64,000 bases of DNA, from positions 434,001-498,000 of the forward strand of contig CANTFK010000713.1 in NCBI GenBank assembly GCA_947646735.1, read 5' to 3'. Below the pieces are notes generated by a model. That model saw only the letters and a list, made by a program, of their open reading frames with translations. It made no database searches and was not told where the DNA came from. Below are positions 20,451 through 31,204 of this stretch, one piece after another. Every line of letters begins with the position of its first letter. The first letter of the stretch is position 1. The position numbers and the translations under genes are program-made. The DNA comes from Peronospora farinosa. Its lineage: Eukaryota; Oomycota; Peronosporomycetes; Peronosporales; Peronosporaceae.

Positions 20451-22748
20451 ATGTACGCTGGGGTGGACAAGTACGGAGGAGCATTAGTAGGCGAAGGTCA
20501 ATCGGATGGGAATTCTTCTACTTTTAATGTTCCAATTTCTGGTATTTCATTGGAAGAAGCAATTGAAACTGCTGCCGCAGAGGAGACCGTGGTGGTCGAT
20601 GTACCGTATTCGTACTTGGAAGACGAAAAAGACACAAATTCTCTGGTTTCGGGCGTCTCAAAAGTGCTGCTTTGTGCTCAATTGAATCCCGAAGCAGGTG
20701 GACTCATGTGGGTGGAACAAAATAGTCCACAAGGAACTTATAAGAACATCGTGGCCATGTCTCAGATGACGTCAATGTTGCGGGATAAGGATCGAAATGA
20801 CTGCTATGAGCATGGAATTAAGCGAGCCATTGCTACGTTCAAAGCAGAACATGGTCGAGCCCCATTGGTGCTTGATATTGGCACGGGTACAGGCTTATTG
20901 TCCATGTTTGCTGCTACCCATGGTGCTGAGCACGTCTACGCTTGTGAGATGTTTGTACCCATGGCTGAAATCGCAGAGCAAGTGACTGCAGCCAATCACC
21001 CTGATAAGATTACAGTCTTTCAACTACGGTCGACGGATTTGAAGGTTGCACCGGAGAACGAGGTAGACAAGGACCCCAACATGACGTACCACTTGCCAAG
21101 ACGGGCAGATATGCTGGTGTCGGAGCTCTTTGACTCTGTTCTGTTGGGAGAAGCAGTGCTGCCAACACTTCGTCATGCGATGCAGCACCTGCTCGTTCCA
21201 AACGCTACAATTGTGCCCGAGCGTGCTACAATTTTTGCTCAGGTCATCGAGAGCGAGTCGGTTTTCCAATTTAATAGTTTTCAAGTGCCCCAGACTCAGC
21301 ATGAGATGGGTTCGATCGCTCGAAGCGAAGTAAAGCTAGCAAGGAGTGATACAGCGTGGCAATGTAAAGGTGGCAAGCCAGCTTTGCCAGTGCATTTCCG
21401 TGCGCTGGAAAAGGACTCCAAGGTTTTGACGAAACCCACCAAAGTGCTAAGCTTTGATTTTACCAAGCCGACAACGGGAGCTGTGGAGTACCAGGAGACG
21501 GTGGTTGATGTGGTCAAAGGAGGAACGGTGCAAGCCGTTCTTATGTGGTGGGAAGTAAGCTTCGACACGGACAATAGTGTTGTGTACTCTACGAAGCCAG
21601 ACGCACAAAACTGGCAGGATCACTGGGTGCAGGTGGTTTTTCCGCTTGTGGAGAACATCCAAGCGAGGCCTAACGAAAAGCTTCTCCTGCGTGCTTACCA
21701 CGATGATCTTCATGTATGGTTCGACGTCGAAGGTGCTATAGAAAATGAGTCATCAAAAACACCTAAGTGCTCCGTGTTGAGTGAGAAACCTCCGTGCACT
21801 TGCGGAATGCACCTTATTTGCAACGCTGAGCGCATCTCCATGCTTACCGACACTGCACGTCGCGAAGCCTACACAGCGTCGTTTTCCTCCACCATCGCTG
21901 AGCTTACCAAAGATACAACGTTACACTCGATTTCCTGTCTGGATATTAGCGATGGATCGATGTGTGCACTACTGGCTGCTACGCACAAGCAAATTTCAAG
22001 TGTGACCTCAATTGAGTCTAAGGAAGTGTCAGCACGAATCTTCGATCAGATTTTGACCTACAATGCCGCTAACGTCGAGGTTCTCAATAGTGGTGTAAAG
22101 GGTCTGCTGCCAGAACACCTCCATGGTGAACCTCTAAGCGTAAATCTGCTAGTTGGCGAACCCTTTTACTATTCGATGCAAAACCTTCCTCTGTGGCAGG
22201 CTTTCAACTTCTGGCTGCGACGTTCAGCTGTTAGTGGCCTTTTGCACCCAAATGCCCGAGTACTGCCTGCCCGCGCGAGAATACTGGCTCAAGCAGTACG
22301 ATTTGATCACCTACACGAATGCTTTGGCGCAGTGGGAAATGTTTCCGGTTATGACCACAGCTGCTTCGATCAGTTCCAGGACGAATACTACACGCGCAAT
22401 TTTCCGTTTCCCGTCTACATGTATCCCTACGAACAAGCATCGGACGTGATTGAGCTTGCTACTCTGGACTTCATGCAAATAGCGCATACGATCGCCTCTA
22501 GCGGCAATATCCTTCTGAAAAACTCGACAGCAAATGCAGTGGTCGTGTGGGTCGAGTACGCTTTGGACGTAGAAGGCCACTACGTGGTGGCTACAGGTCC
22601 AGCTGTGCGCTATGCGAAGCAACTCATCCGATTCCTCCCACCGGTGCCATCTACACCTGCTGGTGCCGCAACTAAGCGTGTCGTAGCATCACAGTTCTAC
22701 TTTGACTCGCTGGAAGGCACGATCGAGCTCAGCTTTGAAGCCACATAG
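20451..22748 (+). CDS. PRMT7: Protein arginine methyltransferase 7 (two tandem PRMT modules)
   Basis: 765 residues from ATG 20451, no intron. PRMT7 transfers a methyl group from S-adenosylmethionine to arginine (monomethyl) in histones, splicing and translation proteins. Seen in module 1: LVLDIGTGTGLLSMFAA (about 139-155), the SAM motif I; YACEMFVPMAEIA, post-I with the acidic residue; and SELFDSVLLGEAVLP (about 224-238), the double-E loop. A beta-barrel follows with FDFTKPTTG. Module 2 starts at about 460 and is degenerate: SCLDISDGSMCALLAATHK replaces motif I and VGEPFYYSMQNLPLW the double-E loop, as in other PRMT7 proteins where the second half is catalytically dead. Length agrees with the roughly 690-residue animal enzyme plus loops. 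It is convergent with the ATPase-like gene at 22938. Confidence 0.9.
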   Translation: MYAGVDKYGGALVGEGQSDGNSSTFNVPISGISLEEAIETAAAEETVVVDVPYSYLEDEKDTNSLVSGVSKVLLCAQLNPEAGGLMWVEQNSPQGTYKNIVAMSQMTSMLRDKDRNDCYEHGIKRAIATFKAEHGRAPLVLDIGTGTGLLSMFAATHGAEHVYACEMFVPMAEIAEQVTAANHPDKITVFQLRSTDLKVAPENEVDKDPNMTYHLPRRADMLVSELFDSVLLGEAVLPTLRHAMQHLLVPNATIVPERATIFAQVIESESVFQFNSFQVPQTQHEMGSIARSEVKLARSDTAWQCKGGKPALPVHFRALEKDSKVLTKPTKVLSFDFTKPTTGAVEYQETVVDVVKGGTVQAVLMWWEVSFDTDNSVVYSTKPDAQNWQDHWVQVVFPLVENIQARPNEKLLLRAYHDDLHVWFDVEGAIENESSKTPKCSVLSEKPPCTCGMHLICNAERISMLTDTARREAYTASFSSTIAELTKDTTLHSISCLDISDGSMCALLAATHKQISSVTSIESKEVSARIFDQILTYNAANVEVLNSGVKGLLPEHLHGEPLSVNLLVGEPFYYSMQNLPLWQAFNFWLRRSAVSGLLHPNARVLPARARILAQAVRFDHLHECFGAVGNVSGYDHSCFDQFQDEYYTRNFPFPVYMYPYEQASDVIELATLDFMQIAHTIASSGNILLKNSTANAVVVWVEYALDVEGHYVVATGPAVRYAKQLIRFLPPVPSTPAGAATKRVVASQFYFDSLEGTIELSFEAT

Positions 22749-22937
22749 ACACACAATAGACGTCGTTTGCATTTTGATCCATATAGTGATGATATCTACA
22801 AACAGAGCTCCCGTTTTCCTTACAATGGCTCTCCACCGTACTTCCGTGCACCAATGGACAAAATACTAGTGTATCGCGCAGCAGTTATTCATTCTATCCA
22901 ACATTCATCGCACGGGTCAAACACAACACGATAGACT

Positions 22938-24923
22938 TTACATTGAAGCCTCAGCTTTTTTCGTCTTGCCAGCTTTGCGCTCTCGAAGCTTGTGTAGGTA
23001 TTGCTTACGCTTTACTTGCTCTTCCTTGTACATCTGCGTTCGGTGCTGCTTAATTGCTTCCAGTTCCTCATAGAGCCCTAAAGCCACATTCTCTTGAAGG
23101 TCTAATGACCAAGCATTAGTGCGCAAGTGTGTAGTCAACTGGCAGAAAATGTCATGATTCTCTTCACGGGAAAATCTAGCCACGACGTTACGCAGAAACT
23201 CCCACAGGTCTAAGGACACCTCCTCGACACCATTGCAGATAGGAAGCTGAGCCATGTCCACGATCGTCAGGAAAAAAACACCCAGCTCGATTTCCAGCTC
23301 TGTTGGTGCTGTCTGTTCCTGTTCCGGAACTGACGCTGACAACAATGGTTTCTGCGTGAAAAACTGCTGCACTAGCTCCAGAAACTCTAGACTCTCTGCG
23401 TCCTCAGGCTCCACCTCAAACCCCAGCTTGCGCGCTACGTCCACATTTTGCTTCACTTGCGCAGCAGCATTAATTCGTGCACGCAGACGACTCACAAAAG
23501 TCCAACGTGCCGCCGACTGGAAAGGTGGGCCACGCACCGACGCTCCCGGTGCCAAAACATCCACAGGCGGAAATACACGACTACGCACCAAGGATGATTC
23601 AAGACCAACATAATCATCAACCAGTGACGTCACACGCTCCTGAAACTCGGACGGAGTCTCGAGACTGTCTGGTGCATCGACCAGTACCAGCGACGTGAGT
23701 GACGGACCCCCCTCCTTCTTAAAAGCACCTCTAAATTGAGCCGAGCGCTCCATAAGCACGCCGTGTGCACTAAGACTGATCTGCGCGGCGCGGGGCAAAT
23801 GCAGCAACTGCACTAATCCTTCCACTACTGTCGTATGAGTAGCCAAGTCATCATACACCACGACACTGTGTTGAGATTTGCCGTTTTGCATCAAAAACTC
23901 AGCAATAGCACAGCCAGTGAACGGCGCCAAGTACTGCATCACGAGCGAGTCCCGGTCACTCGATGCAACAATTGTCGTGTATTCTAGAGCTCCAATCACT
24001 TGGAGTACGTCACGAATCTGATGAATCCTCGCCGCGCTTTTGCCTACACACACGTAGACAAACTGTGGTGGCACTTGTCCGCACGCTTTTGCTCGTGCCA
24101 CTTGATGTGCAATCACATCCAATGCTACCCGCGTCTTTCCTGAATTTCTAGGACCCAGTACTGCAAAACGATGGCCATGAGCCATTGGATGCAGACAATC
24201 GATTGCCAATAGACCCGTCTCGAAGGGCGAGTACAGTGGAGCACGTGCCATAACGCCCGGTACACTTTGCGCGCCCCACGTGACCTTGACACAATCATTT
24301 GCCACTACCTTCTCTGTATCCTGTTGCTCGTCCAGCTGCACTGCTCGTCCCAATGGGTCCACTACTGCACCAGCAAAGGCCACAATACTGCCAGGGACTT
24401 CTAGCTGCTTACATTCGAGCGTGACTTCCATTCCCTTGGACACAGGACGGGCACGAGATTCGTCGTCACTGGCGTTAAGTAACGCGACGTGCGCCAGCTT
24501 CTTCTCCAGAAAGAGCACAAGGCCACGACACAAAAACTGGCCGGATGCGTCGGACACCGACACAATGCTGCCGATAGTAGCGTGACGTAGCCCCGAGACA
24601 CGCGCCAGTCCGTTCTGCACGCCCATGATGACACCACTAACCGGAAGCTCTGATTGCACCATCGACAGTGGCACGTCATAAACCCCTTCATCGTCCTCGG
24701 CGAGCTTCATAAAGTCGAGCATCTGCTGAGCCAATGCAGTCTCCGAGTCGTCCATTGTATTGCGCCCATTGCCGACCAGAACGACGCTAGACACGTGAAA
24801 ATTGCGATGTGGAGTAACGCAGACGAAAAGTGAGGTATAAGGAGGGAAGAGCACAGACGAGCGGCTCTGGATGAGACGCAGGGGACGCAAAAGACGCGAC
24901 ACGGAACGCCCAGCTCCGCTCAT
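22938..24923 (-). CDS. Divergent F1-ATPase alpha-subunit-like protein, probably mitochondrial
   Basis: 661 residues from ATG 24923 (MSGAGRSVSRLLRPLRLIQS, an Arg/Ser-rich likely mitochondrial presequence). It follows the F1-alpha order: a beta-barrel domain (GVIMGVQNGLARVSGL), VDPLGRAV, MARAPLYSPFETGLLAIDCL, the P-loop GPRNSGKT at about 257-264, and VVVYDDLATHTTV at about 357-365. The canonical alpha P-loop is GDRQTGKT, so the Walker A frame is kept but its middle is changed. The SVSRVGSAAQ segment that carries the alpha arginine is replaced by a longer, rearranged stretch (GASVRGPPFQSAARWTFVSR), and about 160 residues of a partly charged C-terminus follow, ending in a Lys-rich helix. It is a paralogue, not the standard subunit, perhaps a structural or assembly component of ATP synthase. 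It is head-to-head with the ASCC2-like gene. Confidence 0.7.
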   Translation of the reverse strand: MSGAGRSVSRLLRPLRLIQSRSSVLFPPYTSLFVCVTPHRNFHVSSVVLVGNGRNTMDDSETALAQQMLDFMKLAEDDEGVYDVPLSMVQSELPVSGVIMGVQNGLARVSGLRHATIGSIVSVSDASGQFLCRGLVLFLEKKLAHVALLNASDDESRARPVSKGMEVTLECKQLEVPGSIVAFAGAVVDPLGRAVQLDEQQDTEKVVANDCVKVTWGAQSVPGVMARAPLYSPFETGLLAIDCLHPMAHGHRFAVLGPRNSGKTRVALDVIAHQVARAKACGQVPPQFVYVCVGKSAARIHQIRDVLQVIGALEYTTIVASSDRDSLVMQYLAPFTGCAIAEFLMQNGKSQHSVVVYDDLATHTTVVEGLVQLLHLPRAAQISLSAHGVLMERSAQFRGAFKKEGGPSLTSLVLVDAPDSLETPSEFQERVTSLVDDYVGLESSLVRSRVFPPVDVLAPGASVRGPPFQSAARWTFVSRLRARINAAAQVKQNVDVARKLGFEVEPEDAESLEFLELVQQFFTQKPLLSASVPEQEQTAPTELEIELGVFFLTIVDMAQLPICNGVEEVSLDLWEFLRNVVARFSREENHDIFCQLTTHLRTNAWSLDLQENVALGLYEELEAIKQHRTQMYKEEQVKRKQYLHKLRERKAGKTKKAEASM

Positions 24924-25033
24924 TTTGACTTGAGACGGTTTGAAAGTAGAGTGGAGCGAACTTTTTGTCGGATATAGGCGTATCTTGTGTCCAGGACGAT
25001 ACTTTTCGACCATCACTCTTCTTTTCGTACCAC

Positions 25034-27105
25034 ATGTCAATTTTACGACAGATACTTACGCCACGATCCATTAGTGATTTTGACACCAGCATGACACTTG
25101 AGACGATGGTGTCTACACTAGTGACGTCCTCGGACAGTGATCTTCAGGCGTATCTCTCGAGTGACCAAATGCCGTCACTTCTTCACTCGCTTGATGATTA
25201 TTTGATGCGTGGTACAGCGCTGCAGACACGTGCAGATTGTGACAACGATGAGACTCAAGTGGCAGCCGCCAGAGCACTCTCCGTCGACGCTAGCGCCGTG
25301 TTCTCGCTCTTTCTTCGTCTAACAGATGCTTCAACGGAGTTGCAACAGCTGGCGATGAACTGTGGGCTCTTGCATGTTACGAGATTGGTCCCATTCTGTC
25401 AACTTTACGGTGTCAAAAATGCGAATGCCGTGGCGGACATATTAGACGCCCTCGTCAATAATGTCGCTACGTTTTCGACAACTGTGACAATGTTGCGGCA
25501 ACTTTACATCCAGCAACTTCAAAACCTGCATACAGCAATAGTACATGCGAAACGAGGTCAAGTGGTGGATCTGAGTCGAAGTATCTACGAGTTGAGTGTA
25601 TCTCTGGTCGGAATGACGACAGCAACGTCAGTGACGGAGTTGCTGCTATTGGACGGAAGAAATATCGAGATGGAGCTCGCACTGCTGGAAAAGTCCATGC
25701 TCTATGGACTTATGCAGTGTTATGAGGCATCCCTGCCGAGGTTGCAGCGACATGTATCTAATTTTGACGATGAGGTCGAGACTCGGCAGCGTCGGCTAAT
25801 TGCAGAGACCAGACAGACGTTTCTTCAGGTGTTGGGACGCTGTGTGGACGTTGTGCTGCACAATACTAACTCGGCTAGTGGAGAGGAGCTTTTAGCTGGA
25901 CTACATGCTCTAAGTAATGGCTGTTTGGACGACGACGCTGAGCATGGATCGTTTCTAAGCGATCTGTGGTATTTGTGCGAGTATAAGAAGAAGATTGCGG
26001 ACTTTTTTGATCGCTGCAAATTAGATGGAGAGAACTTTTCGTACCTGGATATGGTGATAGAAGACCTTCCGCGACGACGCATTCTTCCTACGATGCTGTT
26101 GAATGATCTGGCTGCAGAGACCAAGCCGCAGGCGATACTTTCTGCTAATTCGAAGGAGAACGAATCGTCTGAGACTAGTGATGTGGCCGAAGATGTGATG
26201 CCTGCAAGTGCTCAGATTGATGAAACGGAGGCGATGATGGTTTCGATGGTACATCAAGTGAAAGACTTTTTCCGGATCTGGGCGATGGCTATGTAGAGCT
26301 CTGCCTCTTGTGCTCGAATCTGCAAGTGGAGATGGTGGTTAATTTTCTGCTGGAGAACAACCCGCCACCTGTGCTGCTTGACGTGCCCCATGATTTGAAA
26401 CGACCGGATTCTGATTTTGCGCGTTTGGAGGCACAGATCACTGGCAAACCCGTACCTGCATTGAAGATTGAAAAAGCGACGAAGCTTGATCCTAGCCGAG
26501 TATGGGTGGGCAAAAAGACGATGGAAAAGATGTACGATCCCCAAATTGCAAAGAAGGATCACCAATTGGTTGAGAAGATGAAACAGCTTGTTGTTATGTA
26601 CGAGGAAGAGGATGAATACGATGGTGTGGAGAGTGGTGCACTAGACGAGTATGACGACGACTACAATGACGAGTTTGATGATTTTGTGCCTTTTAGTATT
26701 CGCGATGGTGGTAGTGCAGATGATCAGGATGCCATTTGTGAACAGAACCGCAAAATGCGTGCGAAGGAGGAGAAGGATGCATTCTGGGAAGACATGAAGA
26801 ACCGTAATCGTGAAATTCCACTGGTTCCAGCTAAACAGTATAAAGGCGACGACAAGGAAGAAGAGAAGGATGATTTGGGTGAACAAAAGCCTTTCCCGTC
26901 TACATCAAGTCGACCAGAGTCTTCTACCGGTCCAAAAAACAAGTCAACTCGACGGAAAGATAATAGTAGACAAGGCGATGGAAAGAAGCCAGACGAACCT
27001 TTGACACCACAGCAGATCCAGCGTCAAAGAGCAAGAAAAGATAAGAACAAGGCAAAAGTAGCAAATCACAATCGAAAGGACCGTGCAATGAAGAAAATGG
27101 GCTGA
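25034..27105 (+). CDS. ASCC2: ASCC2-like CUE-domain protein, with a one-base frame break
   Basis: About 690 residues if the frames are joined. The first part (25034-26296 frame) is an all-helical domain with FCQLYGVKNANAVADILDAL and FLSDLWYLCEYKKKIADFFD, matching ASCC2's N-terminal region. It ends in MVHQVKDFF, and the next frame continues as PDLGDGYVELCLLCSN, which completes a CUE ubiquitin-binding domain (FP and later VEMVVNFLLENNPPP). The tail has acidic DEYDDDYNDEFDD, a Lys-rich stretch and ends RKDRAMKKMG. ASCC2 binds K63-linked ubiquitin and supports ASCC-driven ribosome rescue and alkylation repair. The break is at a T5 run, 26267-26271, where one more T would restore the frame. The start could also be 24965 or 25092. 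Confidence 0.7.
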
Positions 27106-27361
27106 GCTTTACGCTCGAGGACGTGACCTGCTGTAAAAACGCCTTATAAAGTATCGATTCAGCTTTCATGGTCATTTTTAATACCAAAAAATAAATGAGA
27201 CTTAGGTTTTACTAATTATCGGAGACTAAACCTCCCATATTAAATAAATCCACGAAAATCTGAAATCTCCATCGGATTTTCCGTATCTTGATGGAACTCC
27301 CATTAAAAAATCCCCTCATTCCCGAATCTGCTATCGAAACGGATTTTTTGCTACGAATCGG

Positions 27362-30300
27362 ATGAAATCCTTCCCAACAGCTTCATTACTACCCAAGGAG
27401 GAAACTCTGGCCGATCGTTTTCTTGAACAATATCCAGAATACGACGGACGTAATGCTGTTGTAGCCATCTTTGATACAGGGGTAGACCCTGGCGCGATTG
27501 GATTACAGACAACACCGGATAATCGTCCCAAGATTATCGATATTGTGGACGCAACAGGCGCTGGAGATATTGATACGTCCACTGTAATCAAGTCTATTGA
27601 TGGATTATTGACATTATCCAATGGTCGTGTATTGACACTTAATTCTAAGTGGAAAGTAAGTGTAGACGGCAAATATCACGTTGGACAAGTCATTGGGTAC
27701 AATTTGTTTCCTAATCCGCTAATAATTAGGCTAAAACAAGAACGAAAAGAGAAATTTGAGATTCAACAGCGACAGGCTGTGAATCAAGTCCAAACACAAT
27801 TATTACAATGGAACAAGGACAATCAAGTGACAACTAATGACACAATCAAGTTACGGATGAAGAAGGACCTGGAGATGAGACTGACGCAGTTGCAAGAACT
27901 GAGTAAAAGTTATAAAGATCCAGGACCGATCTATGACGCCATTGTCTTTTATGACGGTGAATGCTGGCGAGCAGCTTTAGATACTACAGAGACGGGAGAT
28001 TTTACAGATATTCCAGCACTGACAAACTTTAAGGATGAACGACAATACGCTACGTTCTCGCAAGAGTCACAACTCAATTATGTGCTCAATATCTATGATG
28101 AGGGCAATATATTGAGTGTCGTGAACGATGTTGGAGCTCACGGGACACACGTGGCTGGAATTGTCGCGGCATACTATCCAGATCAACCAGAGTGCAACGG
28201 TGTGGCTCCTGGGGCACAGATTGTTGCTGTGAAGATTGGTGATGGTAGATTGGGGAGTATGGAGACGTCGTCAGCTCTGAGTCGTGCAATCCTAGCGGTC
28301 ATGAACTCGAATGTTGACGTCGTTAACATGAGCTACGGAGAATATGCATCGCAGCACAATTATGGTCGCATCGTGGAGCTTAGCAATGAGCTGGTTGACG
28401 AACATAACGTGCCTTTTGTGGTCAGTGCAGGTAATAATGGACCTGCCTTGGGTACAGTGGGTGCTCCGGGTGGAACAACGTCTAGCATGCTGGCTGTTGG
28501 TGCCTATGTGTCCCCAAAGATGATGGAAGCAGAGTACATCATGCGTGACAGCGGCCTACCAGGTATTGCTTACACGTGGTCATCGCGTGGACCGACATTC
28601 GACGGTGACATCGGAGTGAACATTTGCGCCCCTGGCGCTGCCATTGCACCGGTGCCGAACTGGACGCTGAACAAGAAGCAACTCATGAATGGTACGTCGA
28701 TGTCTTCGCCGAATTGCGCTGGAAACATTGCGTTGCTAGTCAGTGGCTTAAAGGCTCAGGGTGTCGAGTACACACCGTACTCGATCCGTCGCGCCTTGGA
28801 GAACACTGCCGTCAAAATACCCAATGTGGAAGTTTTCGCGCAGGGAAAGGGTCTCATCCAAGTGCTTCCAGCGTTCGAATACTTGATGAACAGCAACGTC
28901 TTTGATGGAACAAAGAAATTTCCCCTTCACTACGAAATTAAAACATCTTCAGGCAACGGAAATGCTCGTGGCGTCTTCCTCCGTGATAGTGCCGACTTTG
29001 CTCATGACAGCTCTGAAGTCAATGTCAATGTGACGCCTATTTTCCATAAAAAAACTCTCCAAGTCGACAAGGTTCACTTCGAGCAGCATGTGCGCCTCGT
29101 TCCTTCTGCGCGTTGGATTGATGTAGGACGAAGCCTTGCCTTGATGCAGGACGGGCGAAGTTTCAAGGTGCTTGTAGAGACAAAGCATCTGACGGCTGGC
29201 GAGCATTACGGCGAAATCGTTGCTTACGACACAACGAATGAAGGTCGAGGGGCTCTGTTCACCATTCCGGTCACTGTGATCAAGCCTGAAGACGTTGTAT
29301 CGACGCTCATCTACCAGACGAAATTCCAGCCTGGCAATATCTCTCGCCGCTTCATCACGCCTCCTGTGGGAGCTACATGGGCGGACATCATCTTCTCGCG
29401 AGCTAGCGGGAACGACGAGCGTGAAGTGGAATCCAGCTCGTCAGGCAAGTTATACATCTTCGATGCAATGCAGTTTCAGCCATTTGTGCGCCAGAGCCTA
29501 TCGTCGTTTCACAAGGCCTTCAGCTTGAAGCCTGGACAGGAGCTCGCCTTTAGTATGGATCTACTGGGAGGGTTGACAACTGAGTTCTGCTTGGGCCAGT
29601 TTTGGAGCGCCATAGGAGACTCAATCGTGCAGATCGAGATTCGCTTCCACGGCATTAAACCCGACCAAGAGAAGATTGTTGTCACCGGCGGCGAAGAATC
29701 ACACAAGGTGTTGGTTTCGAGTTCCGTAGAGACCGAGATGCTAGCCCCTAAAATCGGTTTTACAAAGTATGTGCAGCACATCCGTCCAAAGACGGCGGAA
29801 ATTGCTCCACTGAGTTCAAGTCGTGACCAATTCCCCGACAAGCGTCAGGTGTACGAACTAATCTTGACGTACCCATTCACGAAGAAGGAGGAGGGCAAGG
29901 TGGTTCCACACTTGCCTCTCTTGAATGGTCGTCTGTACGAGTCACCCTTTGAAGGGCAGCTAATGATGATATTCGACGACAAGAAGCAGTATATGGGCTG
30001 CTCGGATACCTACGGCGATGAAACAACTTTAAAGAAGGGATCGTATGTCGTTCGTACCCAAGTGCGGCACGAGGATGTAAGCAAGCTTGAAAAGCTGAAG
30101 CAAATGGTGCTGCTTCTGAACCACGAGGTCCAAGAGATTTCTGCGTCCGTGTTCGGACACCAGGATGATGTCTCGCTAGGCAACAAAGCACTTGACAAAA
30201 AGAGCTTGTCAACTGGAAAATACGTGCCTCTTTTCGTCGCAGAACCTGCGCATGACAAGCTCCCTGCCGGGAATGCCGTCGGAGACATTCTGACGGGTAA

Positions 30301-31204
30301 GATCCACTTTGGTCAGAAGGATGGCGCCATTAAGGGGTACGTCGTCTACTCGCTTGATTGTCAAATGTTGAATGTCTCTAACGATTATGCTTTTGTTTTT
30401 TGTATGCATTACAGAAGTGGTAGACGCCCTGGCGGGTTTGATATTACGTACGTCATTCCTCCAGCGCCTACCCCAGTCAAGAAGCCTGAGCCGGACGAGC
30501 TGAAGGACGAAGCCGACGAGGCTGACGAAGAGAAAATGGCAAACGAAGCTATCCGTGACTTGCTGCTTGAGCGGGCGACAAAGCTGGTCGGTAAACCTAC
30601 TTTCCTGCCTGCGTGGCAGCGCCTCGTGGACCAATTTCCGAATTACCTGCCGACATTACAGGCAAAGCTGCACCACTTTGACGACGAAGCCACTCGGTCT
30701 TCTCAGCTGGCGGTGGTGATCGAAAGTGCTGATGCCGTGCTCACTCGCATCAAGCAGGATGAGCTGGCGCTGTTCTTCGGCACTCGAAACGTGCCTGACG
30801 ACCAACCAGCAGCGGAGAAGAAGTTGCGCAAGGAGAAGGAGAAAGAGAAGGCGATCCTTGTCGATGCTCTTGCACGCAAAGCTCGAGCTCTCGGAGACAT
30901 TGCCCAATGGGACGACTTTATGCTCACGTATGCAGATCTACAGAAGTGGGAAGACGTCGAGGCGCCAACGTACCTGCACGTGGCGTTGCAGCATGACCGA
31001 CACTTTGATGCTCCTGGTCTTGCACTGCAACGTCTGCGCATGGTTCAAAACATGGAGCAGACCGACAGAATCAAGATCATTTCCGACGAAAAGCTCGCGT
31101 GTGAGATTGTCAATACTCTCAATGCTCTGCAGTGGACGCACTGGACGAAGTACGAAACTCAATGGGAACGTCGTCGCTCGCCATCTTCCTACCGGATCTT
31201 TTAG
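27362..31204 (+). CDS. TPP2: Tripeptidyl peptidase II
   Basis: A giant cytosolic subtilisin-family exopeptidase that trims tripeptides from proteasome products. It has 1280 residues as an open frame, about 1254 after removing a probable intron. Start: SLLPKEETLADRFLEQYPEY matches the TPP2 N-terminus. Catalytic residues are visible: Asp38 (AIFDTGVDPGA), His260 (GAHGTHVAGIV), Asn358 (SAGNNGPALG) and Ser446 (NGTSMSSPNCAG), close to the human positions. The usual long insert lies between Asp and His. The protein ends WTHWTKYETQWERR as in the family. 30337-30414 (78 bp, GTACGT...TTACAG) is in frame without a stop but interrupts the GG-DITYVIPP region with 26 foreign residues, so I read it as an intron. 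Confidence 0.93.
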   Translation: MKSFPTASLLPKEETLADRFLEQYPEYDGRNAVVAIFDTGVDPGAIGLQTTPDNRPKIIDIVDATGAGDIDTSTVIKSIDGLLTLSNGRVLTLNSKWKVSVDGKYHVGQVIGYNLFPNPLIIRLKQERKEKFEIQQRQAVNQVQTQLLQWNKDNQVTTNDTIKLRMKKDLEMRLTQLQELSKSYKDPGPIYDAIVFYDGECWRAALDTTETGDFTDIPALTNFKDERQYATFSQESQLNYVLNIYDEGNILSVVNDVGAHGTHVAGIVAAYYPDQPECNGVAPGAQIVAVKIGDGRLGSMETSSALSRAILAVMNSNVDVVNMSYGEYASQHNYGRIVELSNELVDEHNVPFVVSAGNNGPALGTVGAPGGTTSSMLAVGAYVSPKMMEAEYIMRDSGLPGIAYTWSSRGPTFDGDIGVNICAPGAAIAPVPNWTLNKKQLMNGTSMSSPNCAGNIALLVSGLKAQGVEYTPYSIRRALENTAVKIPNVEVFAQGKGLIQVLPAFEYLMNSNVFDGTKKFPLHYEIKTSSGNGNARGVFLRDSADFAHDSSEVNVNVTPIFHKKTLQVDKVHFEQHVRLVPSARWIDVGRSLALMQDGRSFKVLVETKHLTAGEHYGEIVAYDTTNEGRGALFTIPVTVIKPEDVVSTLIYQTKFQPGNISRRFITPPVGATWADIIFSRASGNDEREVESSSSGKLYIFDAMQFQPFVRQSLSSFHKAFSLKPGQELAFSMDLLGGLTTEFCLGQFWSAIGDSIVQIEIRFHGIKPDQEKIVVTGGEESHKVLVSSSVETEMLAPKIGFTKYVQHIRPKTAEIAPLSSSRDQFPDKRQVYELILTYPFTKKEEGKVVPHLPLLNGRLYESPFEGQLMMIFDDKKQYMGCSDTYGDETTLKKGSYVVRTQVRHEDVSKLEKLKQMVLLLNHEVQEISASVFGHQDDVSLGNKALDKKSLSTGKYVPLFVAEPAHDKLPAGNAVGDILTGKIHFGQKDGAIKGYVVYSLDCQMLNVSNDYAFVFCMHYRSGRRPGGFDITYVIPPAPTPVKKPEPDELKDEADEADEEKMANEAIRDLLLERATKLVGKPTFLPAWQRLVDQFPNYLPTLQAKLHHFDDEATRSSQLAVVIESADAVLTRIKQDELALFFGTRNVPDDQPAAEKKLRKEKEKEKAILVDALARKARALGDIAQWDDFMLTYADLQKWEDVEAPTYLHVALQHDRHFDAPGLALQRLRMVQNMEQTDRIKIISDEKLACEIVNTLNALQWTHWTKYETQWERRRSPSSYRIF

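Noticed and set aside
23254..23613. 119-residue + strand frame
   Set aside because: Shadow of the F1-alpha-like gene on the other strand.
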